Shown here piece by piece: positions 45,944-55,099 of a DNA stretch of 64,000 bases. This stretch comes from Clostridium algoriphilum (GTDB lineage Bacteria > Bacillota > Clostridia > Clostridiales > Clostridiaceae), in assembly GCF_020443705.1 (NCBI RefSeq), contig NZ_JAIZZK010000021.1, positions 1 through 64,000 of the forward strand, written 5' to 3'. The translations under genes were made by a program, and so were the position numbers. Within the stretch, counting starts at the first letter, position 1. Every line of letters begins with the position of its first letter. A model generated the notes under the pieces. It had not been told where the DNA came from, ran no database searches, and saw only the letters and a list, made by a program, of their open reading frames with translations.

Positions 45944-46810
45944 ATGGAATCAAATAAGGTGAAAGCGCTGCTTATAGCAGTGCATATGGGTAGCTTTACA
46001 AAAGCAGCGGAGAAGCTTGGTTATACCCAGTCGGGGCTTACGCACATGATGAACAGTCTGGAAAAAGAGATCGGCTTTCAGCTTTTGCAACGTGGACGCT
46101 TCGGTGTCAGTCTCACGTCTGATGGTCAGCGACTGCTTCCAATGCTACGGGAGTTTTTGAAGTGGGATACAAAAATCCGTTCCGAAATCGTTTTGATAAA
46201 CAAGCAAAAGAAGGGAAATATTCGCATCGGAGCCTATTCCAGCATCTCAAAGCACTGGCTTCCAACCATTGTCAGAGATTTTCAGAAGCTCCATCCGGAT
46301 GTCAACTTTGAGATTAAGGTAGGTGGCATGGATGAGATTTATGCATGGCTGAACAATTGCGAAGTAGAGCTGTGCTTTGTCAGCAGTTACGCGAAATACA
46401 ACTATGAATTTATCACACTGAAGGACGATCAGTATATGGCAGTGCTACCGGAGGGTTATCCATTGGAGAGTGCAATACAATTCCCAATCGAGAAAGTAGA
46501 TGGAGTAACATTTATTATGCCATCCTTTGGGACAGATAACGATGTGCAGGTGGTGCTGGACGAATTCAACATCAAGCCTTTTGTCAAGACAACATCTGTA
46601 GACGACTCTGCTGTTCTGTCCATGGTGGCCCATGGCTTGGGTGTCAGCATATTGTCGGAGTTGGTGCTGAGAGGGCACAATGAGAACGTGATCACCGTAC
46701 CGTTGCAACCTGCATCCTATCGTCAGCTGGGTATCGCGATGCGGTCATTCAAAGAAGCAACACCAATGGCGAAGAAGTTTATCGCACTAGCAAAAATAGC
46801 TGATTTGTAA
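45944..46810 (+). CDS. LysR-family transcriptional regulator
   Basis: A 288-residue regulator: N-terminal helix-turn-helix (AVHMGSFTKAAEKLGYTQSGLTHMMNSLEKEIG) and LysR substrate-binding domain starting near GNIRIGAYSSISKHWLP. It is divergent from the DUF554 gene (115 bp between starts) and probably controls it. The ATG has GGAGGTGGGAT upstream. GC-rich relative to its surroundings, like its partner. The effector is unknown. Confidence 0.92.
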   Translation: MESNKVKALLIAVHMGSFTKAAEKLGYTQSGLTHMMNSLEKEIGFQLLQRGRFGVSLTSDGQRLLPMLREFLKWDTKIRSEIVLINKQKKGNIRIGAYSSISKHWLPTIVRDFQKLHPDVNFEIKVGGMDEIYAWLNNCEVELCFVSSYAKYNYEFITLKDDQYMAVLPEGYPLESAIQFPIEKVDGVTFIMPSFGTDNDVQVVLDEFNIKPFVKTTSVDDSAVLSMVAHGLGVSILSELVLRGHNENVITVPLQPASYRQLGIAMRSFKEATPMAKKFIALAKIADL

Positions 46811-47032
46811 ATTTAATTTATTTGCATGCAACGTCAAATTAGCGTAATCTGGCATTAAACTATCTACAATATTAATTAACATTAGCATATTCATATTGTG
46901 AATTTAGGATATAATAATTAATAAACCTACTTACAAAAGAAAAATTTTTGGAAATGGATACATCTTCATTAGATCATAAGAATAAAGTTAGATATTGCCA
47001 TAGATAATTAAAATAGAAAGAAGGCTAGATTT

Positions 47033-48205
47033 GTGTTTATAGATAAACTGTTTTATAAAACATTATTTAAAAGTTTATTTGCTGATCCTTTTGATGTTGA
47101 ATTTTGGGATGGAGAGGTAAAAAAGTACGGTGAAGGAGAGAGTAAATTTCAAATAATTTTAAATGAACCTATTGCTAAAGCAGCTATTATTAATAATCCT
47201 TCTATAGCTTTAGGCGAAGCTTACATGACTAAAAAATTAGATATAAAAGGAAATATACAGGAGATTTTAGAATCATTATATAATAGCAAGGAAAGTTTTA
47301 TGGGTAATAATACTAAATGTGTAGATATAGTCAAGAAGATAGTTCATAATGTTAAAAACAACAAAAATAATATCCAATATCATTATGATATTGGTAATGA
47401 TTTTTACAAACTGTGGTTAGATGATACAATGACTTATTCTTGTGGATACTTTAAATCTCCAAACGATTCCTTAAGTACAGCTCAAAACAATAAAGTAGAA
47501 CATATCTTAAAAAAATTATATTTGAGTGAAGGAGATACATTACTTGATATCGGTTGTGGTTGGGGTGAATTAATTATTGCTGCTGCAAAGGAATACAAAG
47601 TAAAGGCTATGGGAATAACTTTAAGTTTTGAACAGTTTAACAAGGTTAATGAGAGAATAAAACTTGAAGGATTAAGTGATCTTGTTGAAGTTCAGCTTTT
47701 AGATTACAGAGAACTAAAAAACAGAAAATTTGATAGGGTAGTTAGCGTAGGTATGGTAGAACATGTAGGACAGGAGAATATTATAGATTATTTCGCTGCT
47801 GTAGATAATTTACTAAATGAAAAAGGTGTATCTTTACTTCATTGCATAACAGGTATAGATGAAGGTGGTAGAGACGCTTGGATAGATAAGTATATTTTCC
47901 CGGGAGGATATATACCTGTACTTAAGGAATTAATATCTAATATTGGAGATAAAAAATTTCAAGTGATTGATGTAGAAGGTCTCAAAATGCATTATGGAAG
48001 AACACTCGAGCATTGGGCAATAAATTTTGAAAATTCATTGTCTGAAATAAGTAAAACTAAGGATGAAACTTTTATAAGAATGTGGAGATTATACTTAAAT
48101 GCATGTGCAGCATGCTTTAATTGTGGAAATATTAACATTCACCAAATTTTATTTGCTAAACATAATAATAATTTACCTTGGACTAGAGATTATATGTACA
48201 AATAA
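47033..48205 (+). CDS. cfa: cyclopropane-fatty-acyl-phospholipid synthase
   Basis: A 390-residue SAM-dependent methyltransferase that adds a methylene across double bonds of membrane lipid acyl chains. The SAM motif DIGCGWG is at 172-178, preceded by NIQYHYDIGNDFYKLWLDDTMTYSCGYF, the typical CFA entry region. KFDRVVSVGMVEHVGQEN and the C-terminal FPGGYIPVL and HYGRTLEHW blocks complete the family pattern. It starts at a GTG with AAGAAGG upstream. It is monocistronic. Length is normal. Confidence 0.95.
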   Translation: MFIDKLFYKTLFKSLFADPFDVEFWDGEVKKYGEGESKFQIILNEPIAKAAIINNPSIALGEAYMTKKLDIKGNIQEILESLYNSKESFMGNNTKCVDIVKKIVHNVKNNKNNIQYHYDIGNDFYKLWLDDTMTYSCGYFKSPNDSLSTAQNNKVEHILKKLYLSEGDTLLDIGCGWGELIIAAAKEYKVKAMGITLSFEQFNKVNERIKLEGLSDLVEVQLLDYRELKNRKFDRVVSVGMVEHVGQENIIDYFAAVDNLLNEKGVSLLHCITGIDEGGRDAWIDKYIFPGGYIPVLKELISNIGDKKFQVIDVEGLKMHYGRTLEHWAINFENSLSEISKTKDETFIRMWRLYLNACAACFNCGNINIHQILFAKHNNNLPWTRDYMYK

Positions 48206-48493
48206 TTTTATGATTTATAAATTAAAGGCATATTCTATAGTGCTTTTTTAGTGTTCTTGGCATAGACGTTTACTCATCGGTTAAAGTTTGATACGGGAGC
48301 AGATAGTGCCATCCGTTAACTAAAGACAATTGTACCCTAAGTATTTCTTAGAAATGAATTTTATGGTGTTTTTGCTATGAAGGAGTATAGGAAAGACGAG
48401 GTCACTGCCTTTTACAGCAGTGCCTTAGCTTAACTACATTTATACTAAGCTTCTTCTTGAAATATTGGAGCTTCTATTATGAAATTACTATAT

Positions 48494-49843
48494 TTATCTA
48501 TCGATTAATGGAACGTAAGTACTACTTCGTACAACACATTTATATGAAGGTCTAATAATTTTACCATTGTTTATTATTTCCTCAAGCCTGTGAGCACTCC
48601 AACCAGCTATTCTTCCTATAGCAAAAATAGAAGTGTACATCTCATCTGGTATACCAAGCATTCTATATACAAAGCCTGAGTAGAAGTCTACGTTAACACT
48701 TACACCTTTGTAAATTTTTCGTACACTGGAAATTACTTTAGGTGCTAGTTCTTCTACTTTTGCATAAAGATTGTATTCATCCTCTAGACCTTTTTCCTTA
48801 GCAAGTCTTGCAACATATTTTTTAAAAATAACGGCTCTTGGATCAGATATAGAATAAACGGCATGACCTATTCCATAGATTAGGCCAGTTTTATCAAAGG
48901 CATCTTTAGTAAGTATTTTTAATAAATATTTTTCAATTTCCGTATCATCTTTCCAATTACTAACATGTTCTTTCATATCTTCAAACATTTCAACAACTTT
49001 TATGTTTGCACCTCCATGTCTTGGTCCTTTTAAAGAACCAAGCGCGGCGGCTATAACTGAATAAGTATCGGAACCCGCCGAGGTTATAACATGTGTAACA
49101 AAGGTGGAGTTATTACCACCACCGTGCTCTGCATGAAGCACTAGGGCAAGGTCAAGTAATATAGCTTCAAGTTTTGTGAATTTACCATCATCTCGGAGCA
49201 TGTACAAAACATTTTCAGCAGTACTTAGATCCTCGCGTGGGCTACGAATAAGCAAATTGTTATTATTATGATAATGTGATAGAGCATGATAACCATAAAC
49301 CACTATAAGTGGGAAACAAGCAATCAATCTCATACATTGCTCTAAAACATTGTTTACAGAAGTATCTTCAGCTTTATCATCTATGCTATAAAGCGCTAAT
49401 ATACTCCTTGCTATTGAGTTCATTATATTTTTACTTGGCATTTTTAATATCATATCTCGTACGAAATCGTCAGGAAGATTTCTATATTTAGAAAGTAAAT
49501 CTACAAAATTTTTAAGTTCTTCTTTTTTAGGAAGATCACCAAAAAGTAGTAAATAGCATGTCTCTTCAAATCCAAATCGACCATCTTTAAGAAAACCGTC
49601 TACTAGACTTTCAATGCTTATGCCTCTATATTCTAAAGAACCTGCAACGGAGATCATCTTGTTATTTTTGAAGGTAGAAGAATTAACCTGACTGATTTCC
49701 GTTAAACCTACTAGCACCCCATGACCATCAAGATTTCTAAGCCCTCGCTTAACTTGATATTTAAGATATAGTTCTGGTTCTATAAAACTGTTTAATTTCT
49801 CAGGAATTGTATTTTTAAATTCTTGCAATTTATTAATATCCAT
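48494..49843 (-). CDS. gltA: citrate synthase
   Basis: A 449-residue citrate synthase of the Si-type fold. Catalytic regions are HAEHGGGNNSTFV, LKGPRHGGANIKV, the His in GIGHAVYSISDPRA and the Asp in SVNVDFYSGFVYRMLG. Arg-containing substrate region GWSAHRLEEI lies near the C-terminus. It has an N-terminal extension of some 35 residues compared with archaeal-type enzymes. A 2-methylcitrate activity cannot be excluded. The ATG follows GCGAGGTGTGATATT. A 19-bp perfect inverted repeat lies in the leader. In anaerobes this enzyme supplies 2-oxoglutarate for glutamate. Confidence 0.93.
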   Translation of the reverse strand: MDINKLQEFKNTIPEKLNSFIEPELYLKYQVKRGLRNLDGHGVLVGLTEISQVNSSTFKNNKMISVAGSLEYRGISIESLVDGFLKDGRFGFEETCYLLLFGDLPKKEELKNFVDLLSKYRNLPDDFVRDMILKMPSKNIMNSIARSILALYSIDDKAEDTSVNNVLEQCMRLIACFPLIVVYGYHALSHYHNNNNLLIRSPREDLSTAENVLYMLRDDGKFTKLEAILLDLALVLHAEHGGGNNSTFVTHVITSAGSDTYSVIAAALGSLKGPRHGGANIKVVEMFEDMKEHVSNWKDDTEIEKYLLKILTKDAFDKTGLIYGIGHAVYSISDPRAVIFKKYVARLAKEKGLEDEYNLYAKVEELAPKVISSVRKIYKGVSVNVDFYSGFVYRMLGIPDEMYTSIFAIGRIAGWSAHRLEEIINNGKIIRPSYKCVVRSSTYVPLIDR

Positions 49844-49880
49844 AATATCACACCTCGCAAAATAGTTCTTAAATATAATT

Positions 49881-49926
49881 TATTGTTCATAAACAAGAGC
49901 ATCGCTACTCTTGTTTATGAACAATA
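49881..49926. repeat. perfect 19-bp inverted repeat in citrate synthase leader
   Basis: TATTGTTCATAAACAAGAG (49881-49899) and its exact complement (49908-49926) with an 8-base loop, 38 bp upstream of the citrate synthase start. There is no T-run on either side, so it is not a normal terminator; operator or mRNA hairpin. Confidence 0.8.
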
Positions 49927-50028
49927 TAAGAATGTTGTGAATTAATTTAAAGAATATTTAGGTTTATTATTATCCAAAAACATTTTTTATTCCAACTAAA
50001 ATAACAAACATCCCAAATGCCTTTTTAG

Positions 50029-50245
50029 CTATTCTTTAATTACAATTAATTTCCAATTATCATCAACAATTTTATAATATTCCTTTCCCTCTTTATAACA
50101 TATAACTGCCTCTGTATCATTATTTATGAAATTCAATGTATCAATTTTATTCAATGAGTTACCAAACCGTTCTATGAATTGTTCTCGTTTATCCTCTATT
50201 TTAAATACCTCCTCAAAGTTGCTTGTACGGTCATTTTGAAATCTA
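50029..50245 (-). pseudogene. C-terminal fragment of an unrecognised protein
   Basis: The minus strand has an open frame without a start codon: NDRTSNFEEVFKIEDKREQF, RFGNSLNKIDTLNFINNDTE, then YYKIVDDNWKLIVIKE and a stop. It looks like the end of a small secreted or membrane-anchored protein whose N-terminus is lost. No family was recognised. Confidence 0.45.
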
Positions 50246-50784
50246 ATTGTTTACAATGAGTTTATCCATTTATCTTTTAGTTTTGCTAATCAATTCTTAT
50301 GCTATGATTTATACTCAATGGATTATTTAATACATATCTTGCAATTATATGAACTCAATATAATATTAATATTCATTATATTGGATATTGTTAATATTTA
50401 TCAGGGAAAAAACTAGCGTTTTGAGCGAATTATAATGATAAAAGCTTGGATGCTATAAATTCCTCCCATTTCATGAAAATTATGATAATAACGACTCATT
50501 AACATAATACATGGTTAAACTTATATATTTATATACTTATATATAAAGTTTATAAAACATGCAAAGAACTAAATCTAAACCATATTTACTGACGGTTTAT
50601 TACCAATAAACTTTTTTTCAATTATAAAAGGATATTATGAATGTTGTTGAATTATGTAAATAAGATTGTTTATTATTAGTAATAAATTTATATTGCATAA
50701 TGTCTATAATGTGAAGGTAGAAAATTGAGAATTTAGATATGAATAAATAATATGGTATTAAAAAATAAGGTTGGAGGTGATTTA

Positions 50785-51006
50785 ATGAATAACTTAGATA
50801 AAGAGAAAAAAATATGGGGTAAACAAAAAGCTATGGGGAAGAAAAAGTTTGTATAAATCTATGGAGTATTAATTTTTGGAGGAATTAGTGCTTTAGTAAA
50901 CTTTATACTTACTATACTTTTCATTTCAACTTCAATAAGTAATATACTTGTTAATGTTATAGTCTATACGATTAGTATTTATAACCTTAGCATTAAGTTG
51001 CTTTGA
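50785..51006 (+). pseudogene. small membrane protein gene with in-frame stop
   Basis: ATG at 50785 after GGAGGTGATTTA. It reads MNNLDKEKKIWGKQKAMGKK then a TAA at 50854, and continues in frame as IYGVLIFGGISALVNFILTILF... to a stop at 51004. Charged N-terminus and two hydrophobic stretches suggest a small inner membrane protein broken by one nonsense change. The strong terminator at 51078 follows. Confidence 0.6.
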
Positions 51007-51077
51007 TTATAATTTTATAATAAAGGATGGGGTAGGTTTTTAAAAAGATCACAACCAAAATTATGTCTCATTTGAGT

Positions 51078-51119
51078 AAACAAATCCACAAGATTTTAAG
51101 AAATCTTGTGGATTTGTTT
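51078..51119. terminator. strong hairpin terminator
   Basis: Perfect 19-bp stem AAACAAATCCACAAGATTT with its complement, loop TAAG; ends in GGATTTGTTT. It lies between the broken membrane-protein gene and the convergent small gene. Confidence 0.8.
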
Positions 51120-51256
51120 ATAATTATTGTATTAGATTGACGATGTAGTATTATCTCTGAATACCAGAATTGAGCCTAAGTTGTTTTCCTTTATAATCGT
51201 GCTGCTTTTTTAACAGTATAAGGTAACACTGCTCTTTGATCTCTCTTTTATTTATT

Positions 51257-51385
51257 CTAATCTTTTTTTTCCATATGATCAAAAACTACTCTTGCACTTT
51301 CTTCATTGCCATGCTTGATATTTTTTTTCTTAAATTTTTTGTCTTCTTTCTTATTATTTTTAGTTGCACTCATTTTATTATCCAT
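51257..51385 (-). CDS. small lysine-rich protein, 42 residues
   Basis: Reads MDNKMSATKNNKKEDKKFKK, then KNIKHGNEESARVVFDHMEKKD and a stop. The ATG is preceded by AGGAGAAGTGTAA, a good site. It is very rich in Lys and Asn, with an amphipathic second half. I do not recognise a family; small basic proteins of this kind occur in clostridia. It is convergent with the broken membrane-protein gene. Confidence 0.5.
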   Translation of the reverse strand: MDNKMSATKNNKKEDKKFKKKNIKHGNEESARVVFDHMEKKD

Positions 51386-52154
51386 TTACACTTCTCCTAT
51401 CTTCAATATTTTACTTATTAAACACTCACTTGTGTTTAAACAGTTATATATTATTTTCAACATTTTTTTAAAAAATATACAATATAATAAAAAAAGAATA
51501 AATAATGGCCTCAATATGGGGACATTCAGATATTTTGTTTAAGGTGCACTCACGTGGCAAGTGGCATCTTTAGAATCAAAAAGAGGGATCATTATATAAA
51601 AATTGAAAAAATGAGTGATAACTATTACATAACAATAAAACAGAAAAATGCAATAAACATTAAAAGAAACTGCATAAAACTTGACTTGAGTATAAAAAAG
51701 CAGTATTATAAGTAACAATTAATCGATTAAGAATTAGAAAATATGAATGATAAATTAACGAGGTAATTCATTTTCAAAACAATTGTTAGCGGTATGATTT
51801 GCAATTGATTTCCATAATTATTTTGAATAACAAGCGAAATAGTGGATAGTAAGGCAAAAATCAAAAAAATAGAATTAAAAAGAATAAGAAAATATGAAAT
51901 AAATAAGCATAATGATTTATGATATATTAAAAAAATCATTTTATATACAAATGATTAATAAATAAATAAAAATGCATTCACGATTGAAATGAAGAAATGA
52001 AACTTTAAAACGTCGGTTTTGAATTACTTGCATGAGATTTTATCATAACTGAAAAGTTTATAGAAATTCTTGTAATGGTAATTGTCATTGATATTTAGTT
52101 AATTACAAGGTTATGCAATTAACAATTATATTTAGAGAGGAAGATGAGACAAAA

Positions 52155-53447
52155 ATGTTACAGCATAACTTACAAATAGCTCAAGATACTACAGTATATG
52201 AAGAAAACATAACATCTGAAGCAATTAACTTAATGAAAGAGTTAATCTCAAGACCCAGTCCTTACTTTCACGAAGGTGCTATCATGGATTTTACATACAG
52301 TTGGTTTCTAAAAAATGGTATGAATGCATACATTCATGAATACTATGAACCTAAAATTACTGGGTTTAAGGGTGAAAATGTTATCTGTGAGATTACTGGA
52401 GAAAGTGATGGTCCGATTATATGTATTAATGGTCATATGGATACAGTTAATCTTTGTAATGGGTGGTCTAAGGATCCTTATCAAGGATTAGTAGAAGGAG
52501 ATAGAATTTATGGACTTGGTGCTCTTGATATGAAATCAGGTTGTTGCGCTTCTATGCTTGCTATTAGAAAATTTCATGAGCTTAACAAAAGATTTCACGG
52601 AAAGATTATTGCAACTTTTGTTTCTGATGAAGAGGGTCCTTATGGGCTTGGAACAAATGCTTTAATTGAAGACGGAATACTTGAGAATGTAGATTTTTCA
52701 ATTATTGCAGAGCCAAGTGATGCTTTTAATAATAAATCTTTCCCAGATGTTTCTCTTGGTGCAAGAGGTGGTTATGGTCTTGAAGTTGAATTTTTCGGGA
52801 AAGCGGCTCATGCAGCTCTACCTGATTATGGTATAAATGCCGCGGTGGATGCTGGAAAATTCATGTGTGAATTAGGAAAAATTGATTATATTGAAACAGC
52901 ATTTTTAGGAAAGGGTGTTGCATGTGTTATTGCTGTAGAGAGCGATGGGGGAGCTTGTAGTGTTCCAGATTATGCTAAAGTCAAGTTGTTTTGGCATATT
53001 GTAATAGGTGAAAATGAAAAGACAATAGAGAATTATATTAAGGATGCAATAAAAAGAGCAAATATTAAAAGTACTTTTAAAATTTCTTTTAGAGATGCGC
53101 CAACAGATGGCAGCAAGGGATTTATGCCGTTTATTGTAGCAAAACAAAATCATTTCGTTGCTGCCTTCTTAGAATCAGTAAAGGATACTTGCGAATGCGA
53201 AGCAAGTGTATCTTATTTTAAAAGCATAGGTGATTTTAACTACTTAGGTTCTAGGTTAAATGCACCTGCAATTATTTTTGGTACTGATGGTGAAAACTTT
53301 CATGCTGCTGATGAATATGCAACCATAAGTTCTATTGTTAAAACTTCAGATATCATCTATAACTTTTTAGATAAAGTGCTTAGTGACAATAGTAACTCAA
53401 GTTTTGGTGAAAATTCTCTTTCGGTAAATGGATTAAAGGTCTGCTAA
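52155..53447 (+). CDS. M20-family metallohydrolase (YgeY-like)
   Basis: A 430-residue zinc-dependent hydrolase of the M20 (ArgE/DapE/YgeY) group. First metal ligand region is INGHMDTVN; next are YGLGALDMKSGCCA, the catalytic and metal glutamates in SDEEGPYGLG, and IIAEPSD. The dimerisation domain follows (ARGGYGLEVEFFGKAAHAALPDYGINA), and a C-terminal His in DGENFHAADEYA. ATG 52155 is taken; the ribosome binding site (AGAGAGGA) is rather far, and an ATG at 52113 is possible. It precedes an amino acid ABC transporter and the lysine genes in the same direction. It may release lysine from an N-acyl or dipeptide form, which is inference. Confidence 0.83.
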   Translation: MLQHNLQIAQDTTVYEENITSEAINLMKELISRPSPYFHEGAIMDFTYSWFLKNGMNAYIHEYYEPKITGFKGENVICEITGESDGPIICINGHMDTVNLCNGWSKDPYQGLVEGDRIYGLGALDMKSGCCASMLAIRKFHELNKRFHGKIIATFVSDEEGPYGLGTNALIEDGILENVDFSIIAEPSDAFNNKSFPDVSLGARGGYGLEVEFFGKAAHAALPDYGINAAVDAGKFMCELGKIDYIETAFLGKGVACVIAVESDGGACSVPDYAKVKLFWHIVIGENEKTIENYIKDAIKRANIKSTFKISFRDAPTDGSKGFMPFIVAKQNHFVAAFLESVKDTCECEASVSYFKSIGDFNYLGSRLNAPAIIFGTDGENFHAADEYATISSIVKTSDIIYNFLDKVLSDNSNSSFGENSLSVNGLKVC

Positions 53448-53530
53448 CAATATAAAATGATTGCTTAACTATCAGAAAATTAATATTATCGTGGACTTAT
53501 AAATATAATAAATAGAAAGTGAGGTTACTA

Positions 53531-54373
53531 ATGAAAAATTCATTTAAAACTCTTTGTATTATGATTTCGGTAGTTGCTGTAGGAGGATTAGTTGCTGGTT
53601 GCAGTAACACCAGTGGCATAAAAATCGGTGTAGTTACAGGAACTACATATGGAGAAAAAGCAAAAGAATACAGTAAAATAACAGAAGTTAAGTCATATAA
53701 GGATGATAATTTAAATCTGCAGGAATTAGCAAACAAAAGGATTGATGGTGTAATAACAGACAAGCTAGTTGCTCTTTATGGAATTAAGCAAGCTAATTAC
53801 AAAGATTTAAAACTTGCGGGAGATTTGATTTATACGGAAACAATTGCAGTTGCTGTAAGGAAAGATGATAATAGTCTGCGACAAGCTATTAACGCAAGTA
53901 TAGGGACGATAATAGAAGATGGAACATATGCAAAAATTAGCAATAAGTATTTTGGTAAAGATATTCTTGAAGGAGTAAAATATGAAAAAACAATTGCAGC
54001 GGCAAAGGATGCACCCGCAAAGGATAGTAGTTTGGCACGAGTAAAGAAGGCAGGAAAAATCACTTTTGCTTTAAGTGGAGGTTATCCACCATTTAATTTT
54101 ATTTCACCCGATGACAAATTAACAGGTTTTGATGTTGAAATAGGAAAAGAAGTAGCTAAAAGATTAGATGTTAAGTATGAATCAGTAACTACTGATTGGA
54201 GTGGTATTTTGGAAGGTCTAAGAAGTGGACGTTATGATGGCATTTTTGGTAGTATGGCTGTAACTCCTGAAAGACTTAAAGTAGTAAATTTTACTGATCC
54301 ATATTATAACTCGGGGGCTCAATTAGTTGTACCAAAAGACTCAAAGATAAAAAGTATAAACGATCTAAAGTGA
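53531..54373 (+). CDS. amino-acid-binding lipoprotein with permuted halves
   Basis: A 280-residue solute-binding lipoprotein (lipobox LVAGC, Cys24) of the polar amino acid family, but with its halves in reverse order. Residues 30-148 (IKIGVVTGTTYGEKAKEYSK ... EDGTYAKISNKYFGKDIL) are what normally forms the C-terminal half. Residues 168-280 (LARVKKAGKITFALSGGYPP, DKLTGFDVEIGKEVAKRL, MAVTPERLKVVNFTDPYYNS, ending SINDLK) normally form the N-terminal half, with ligand Arg248. The protein ends exactly where ordinary family members run from DLK into GKKIGVVTGTTY. A linker of about 20 residues (AAAKDAPAKDS) joins the old C- and N-termini. Start ATG 53531 follows GTGAGG. Permease and ATPase genes follow. 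It looks intact and folded. Confidence 0.85.
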   Translation: MKNSFKTLCIMISVVAVGGLVAGCSNTSGIKIGVVTGTTYGEKAKEYSKITEVKSYKDDNLNLQELANKRIDGVITDKLVALYGIKQANYKDLKLAGDLIYTETIAVAVRKDDNSLRQAINASIGTIIEDGTYAKISNKYFGKDILEGVKYEKTIAAAKDAPAKDSSLARVKKAGKITFALSGGYPPFNFISPDDKLTGFDVEIGKEVAKRLDVKYESVTTDWSGILEGLRSGRYDGIFGSMAVTPERLKVVNFTDPYYNSGAQLVVPKDSKIKSINDLK

Positions 54374-54431
54374 AAAATCTAGTATAACATATTCGCTAAG
54401 TAGAATGGGTTATACTCTAGGGGGAATTTAT

Positions 54432-55088
54432 TTGAGTTATGATTTTAGTATAATTTATGAGAAGTTTCCTATATTTATTCCAGCTGCTATTGAGACACTT
54501 AAAATTTCAGCGGCTGCTATAATATTAGGCGTAATATTTGGATTAATTATTGCATTTGGTAGACTATCAAAAATTAAAATAATATATTATATTTCAACTC
54601 TGTATGTAACTATAATTCGTGGAACTCCAATCATTTTACAGCTTTTTATTGTATATTTTGGGTTGGCAAATATCGTAAGACTTGACCCATTCCCATCAGC
54701 GGTAATTGCATTTGGAGCTCATAATGCTGCATATATAGCGGAAATATTTCGTGGCTCAATTCAATCTATAGACAAGGGACAGATGGAAGCAGCACGTTCA
54801 ATTGGAATGACAAATTTTCTAGCTATGAGGAGAATTGTACTTCCACAGGCTTTCAAACGTGCAGTTCCAAACCTTGGTAATCAATTTATAATTGCCATCA
54901 AGGATTCATCTTTGGCAAGTACAATTGCTGTTGGTGAGCTTTTACTAAAAGCTCAACAGTTAGGTTCTTCTAATTTTCGGTTTATGGAGTACTTAGTATT
55001 AGCTGGAATTTATTATTTAATAATAACGGGTGTTTTAAGTTTCTTTGTAAATAAACTTGAAAGACGACTTGCTGTCAATGAAAGGTAG
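54432..55088 (+). CDS. amino acid ABC transporter permease
   Basis: A 218-residue permease of the HisM/GlnP type. It starts at a TTG at 54432, with AGGGGGA six bases upstream; an in-frame ATG at 54405 has no ribosome binding site. It has five membrane helices: [21 protein letters not shown] opens the family domain, followed by [15 protein letters not shown], and the ATPase-contact loop [22 protein letters not shown]. It lies between the permuted binding protein and the ATPase, 11 bp from the latter. It probably forms a homodimer. The substrate follows from the operon: lysine or a related compound. Confidence 0.92.
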   Translation: MSYDFSIIYEKFPIFIPAAIETLKISAAAIILGVIFGLIIAFGRLSKIKIIYYISTLYVTIIRGTPIILQLFIVYFGLANIVRLDPFPSAVIAFGAHNAAYIAEIFRGSIQSIDKGQMEAARSIGMTNFLAMRRIVLPQAFKRAVPNLGNQFIIAIKDSSLASTIAVGELLLKAQQLGSSNFRFMEYLVLAGIYYLIITGVLSFFVNKLERRLAVNER

Positions 55089-55099
55089 GTGTAATTACA

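Larger units (their letters stand above)
49844..52154. other. long gene-poor region
   Basis: About 2.3 kb of very AT-rich DNA with one 42-codon gene (51257-51385), two decayed genes (50029-50245 and 50785-51006), the inverted repeat at 49881-49926 and a strong terminator at 51078-51119. The stretches 50250-50780 and 51390-52150 show no convincing gene; the second should contain the promoter of the lysine operon, not identified. Confidence 0.6.

Noticed and set aside
51541-51575. Similarity of CACGTG-containing stretches at 51541 and 63044
   Set aside because: Only about 20 bases are alike with gaps; too short to call a repeat.
51390-52154. Lysine or cobalamin riboswitch before the lysine operon
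   Set aside because: I searched by eye for the lysine riboswitch core and the B12-box and saw neither; the region is AT-rich without a leader terminator.
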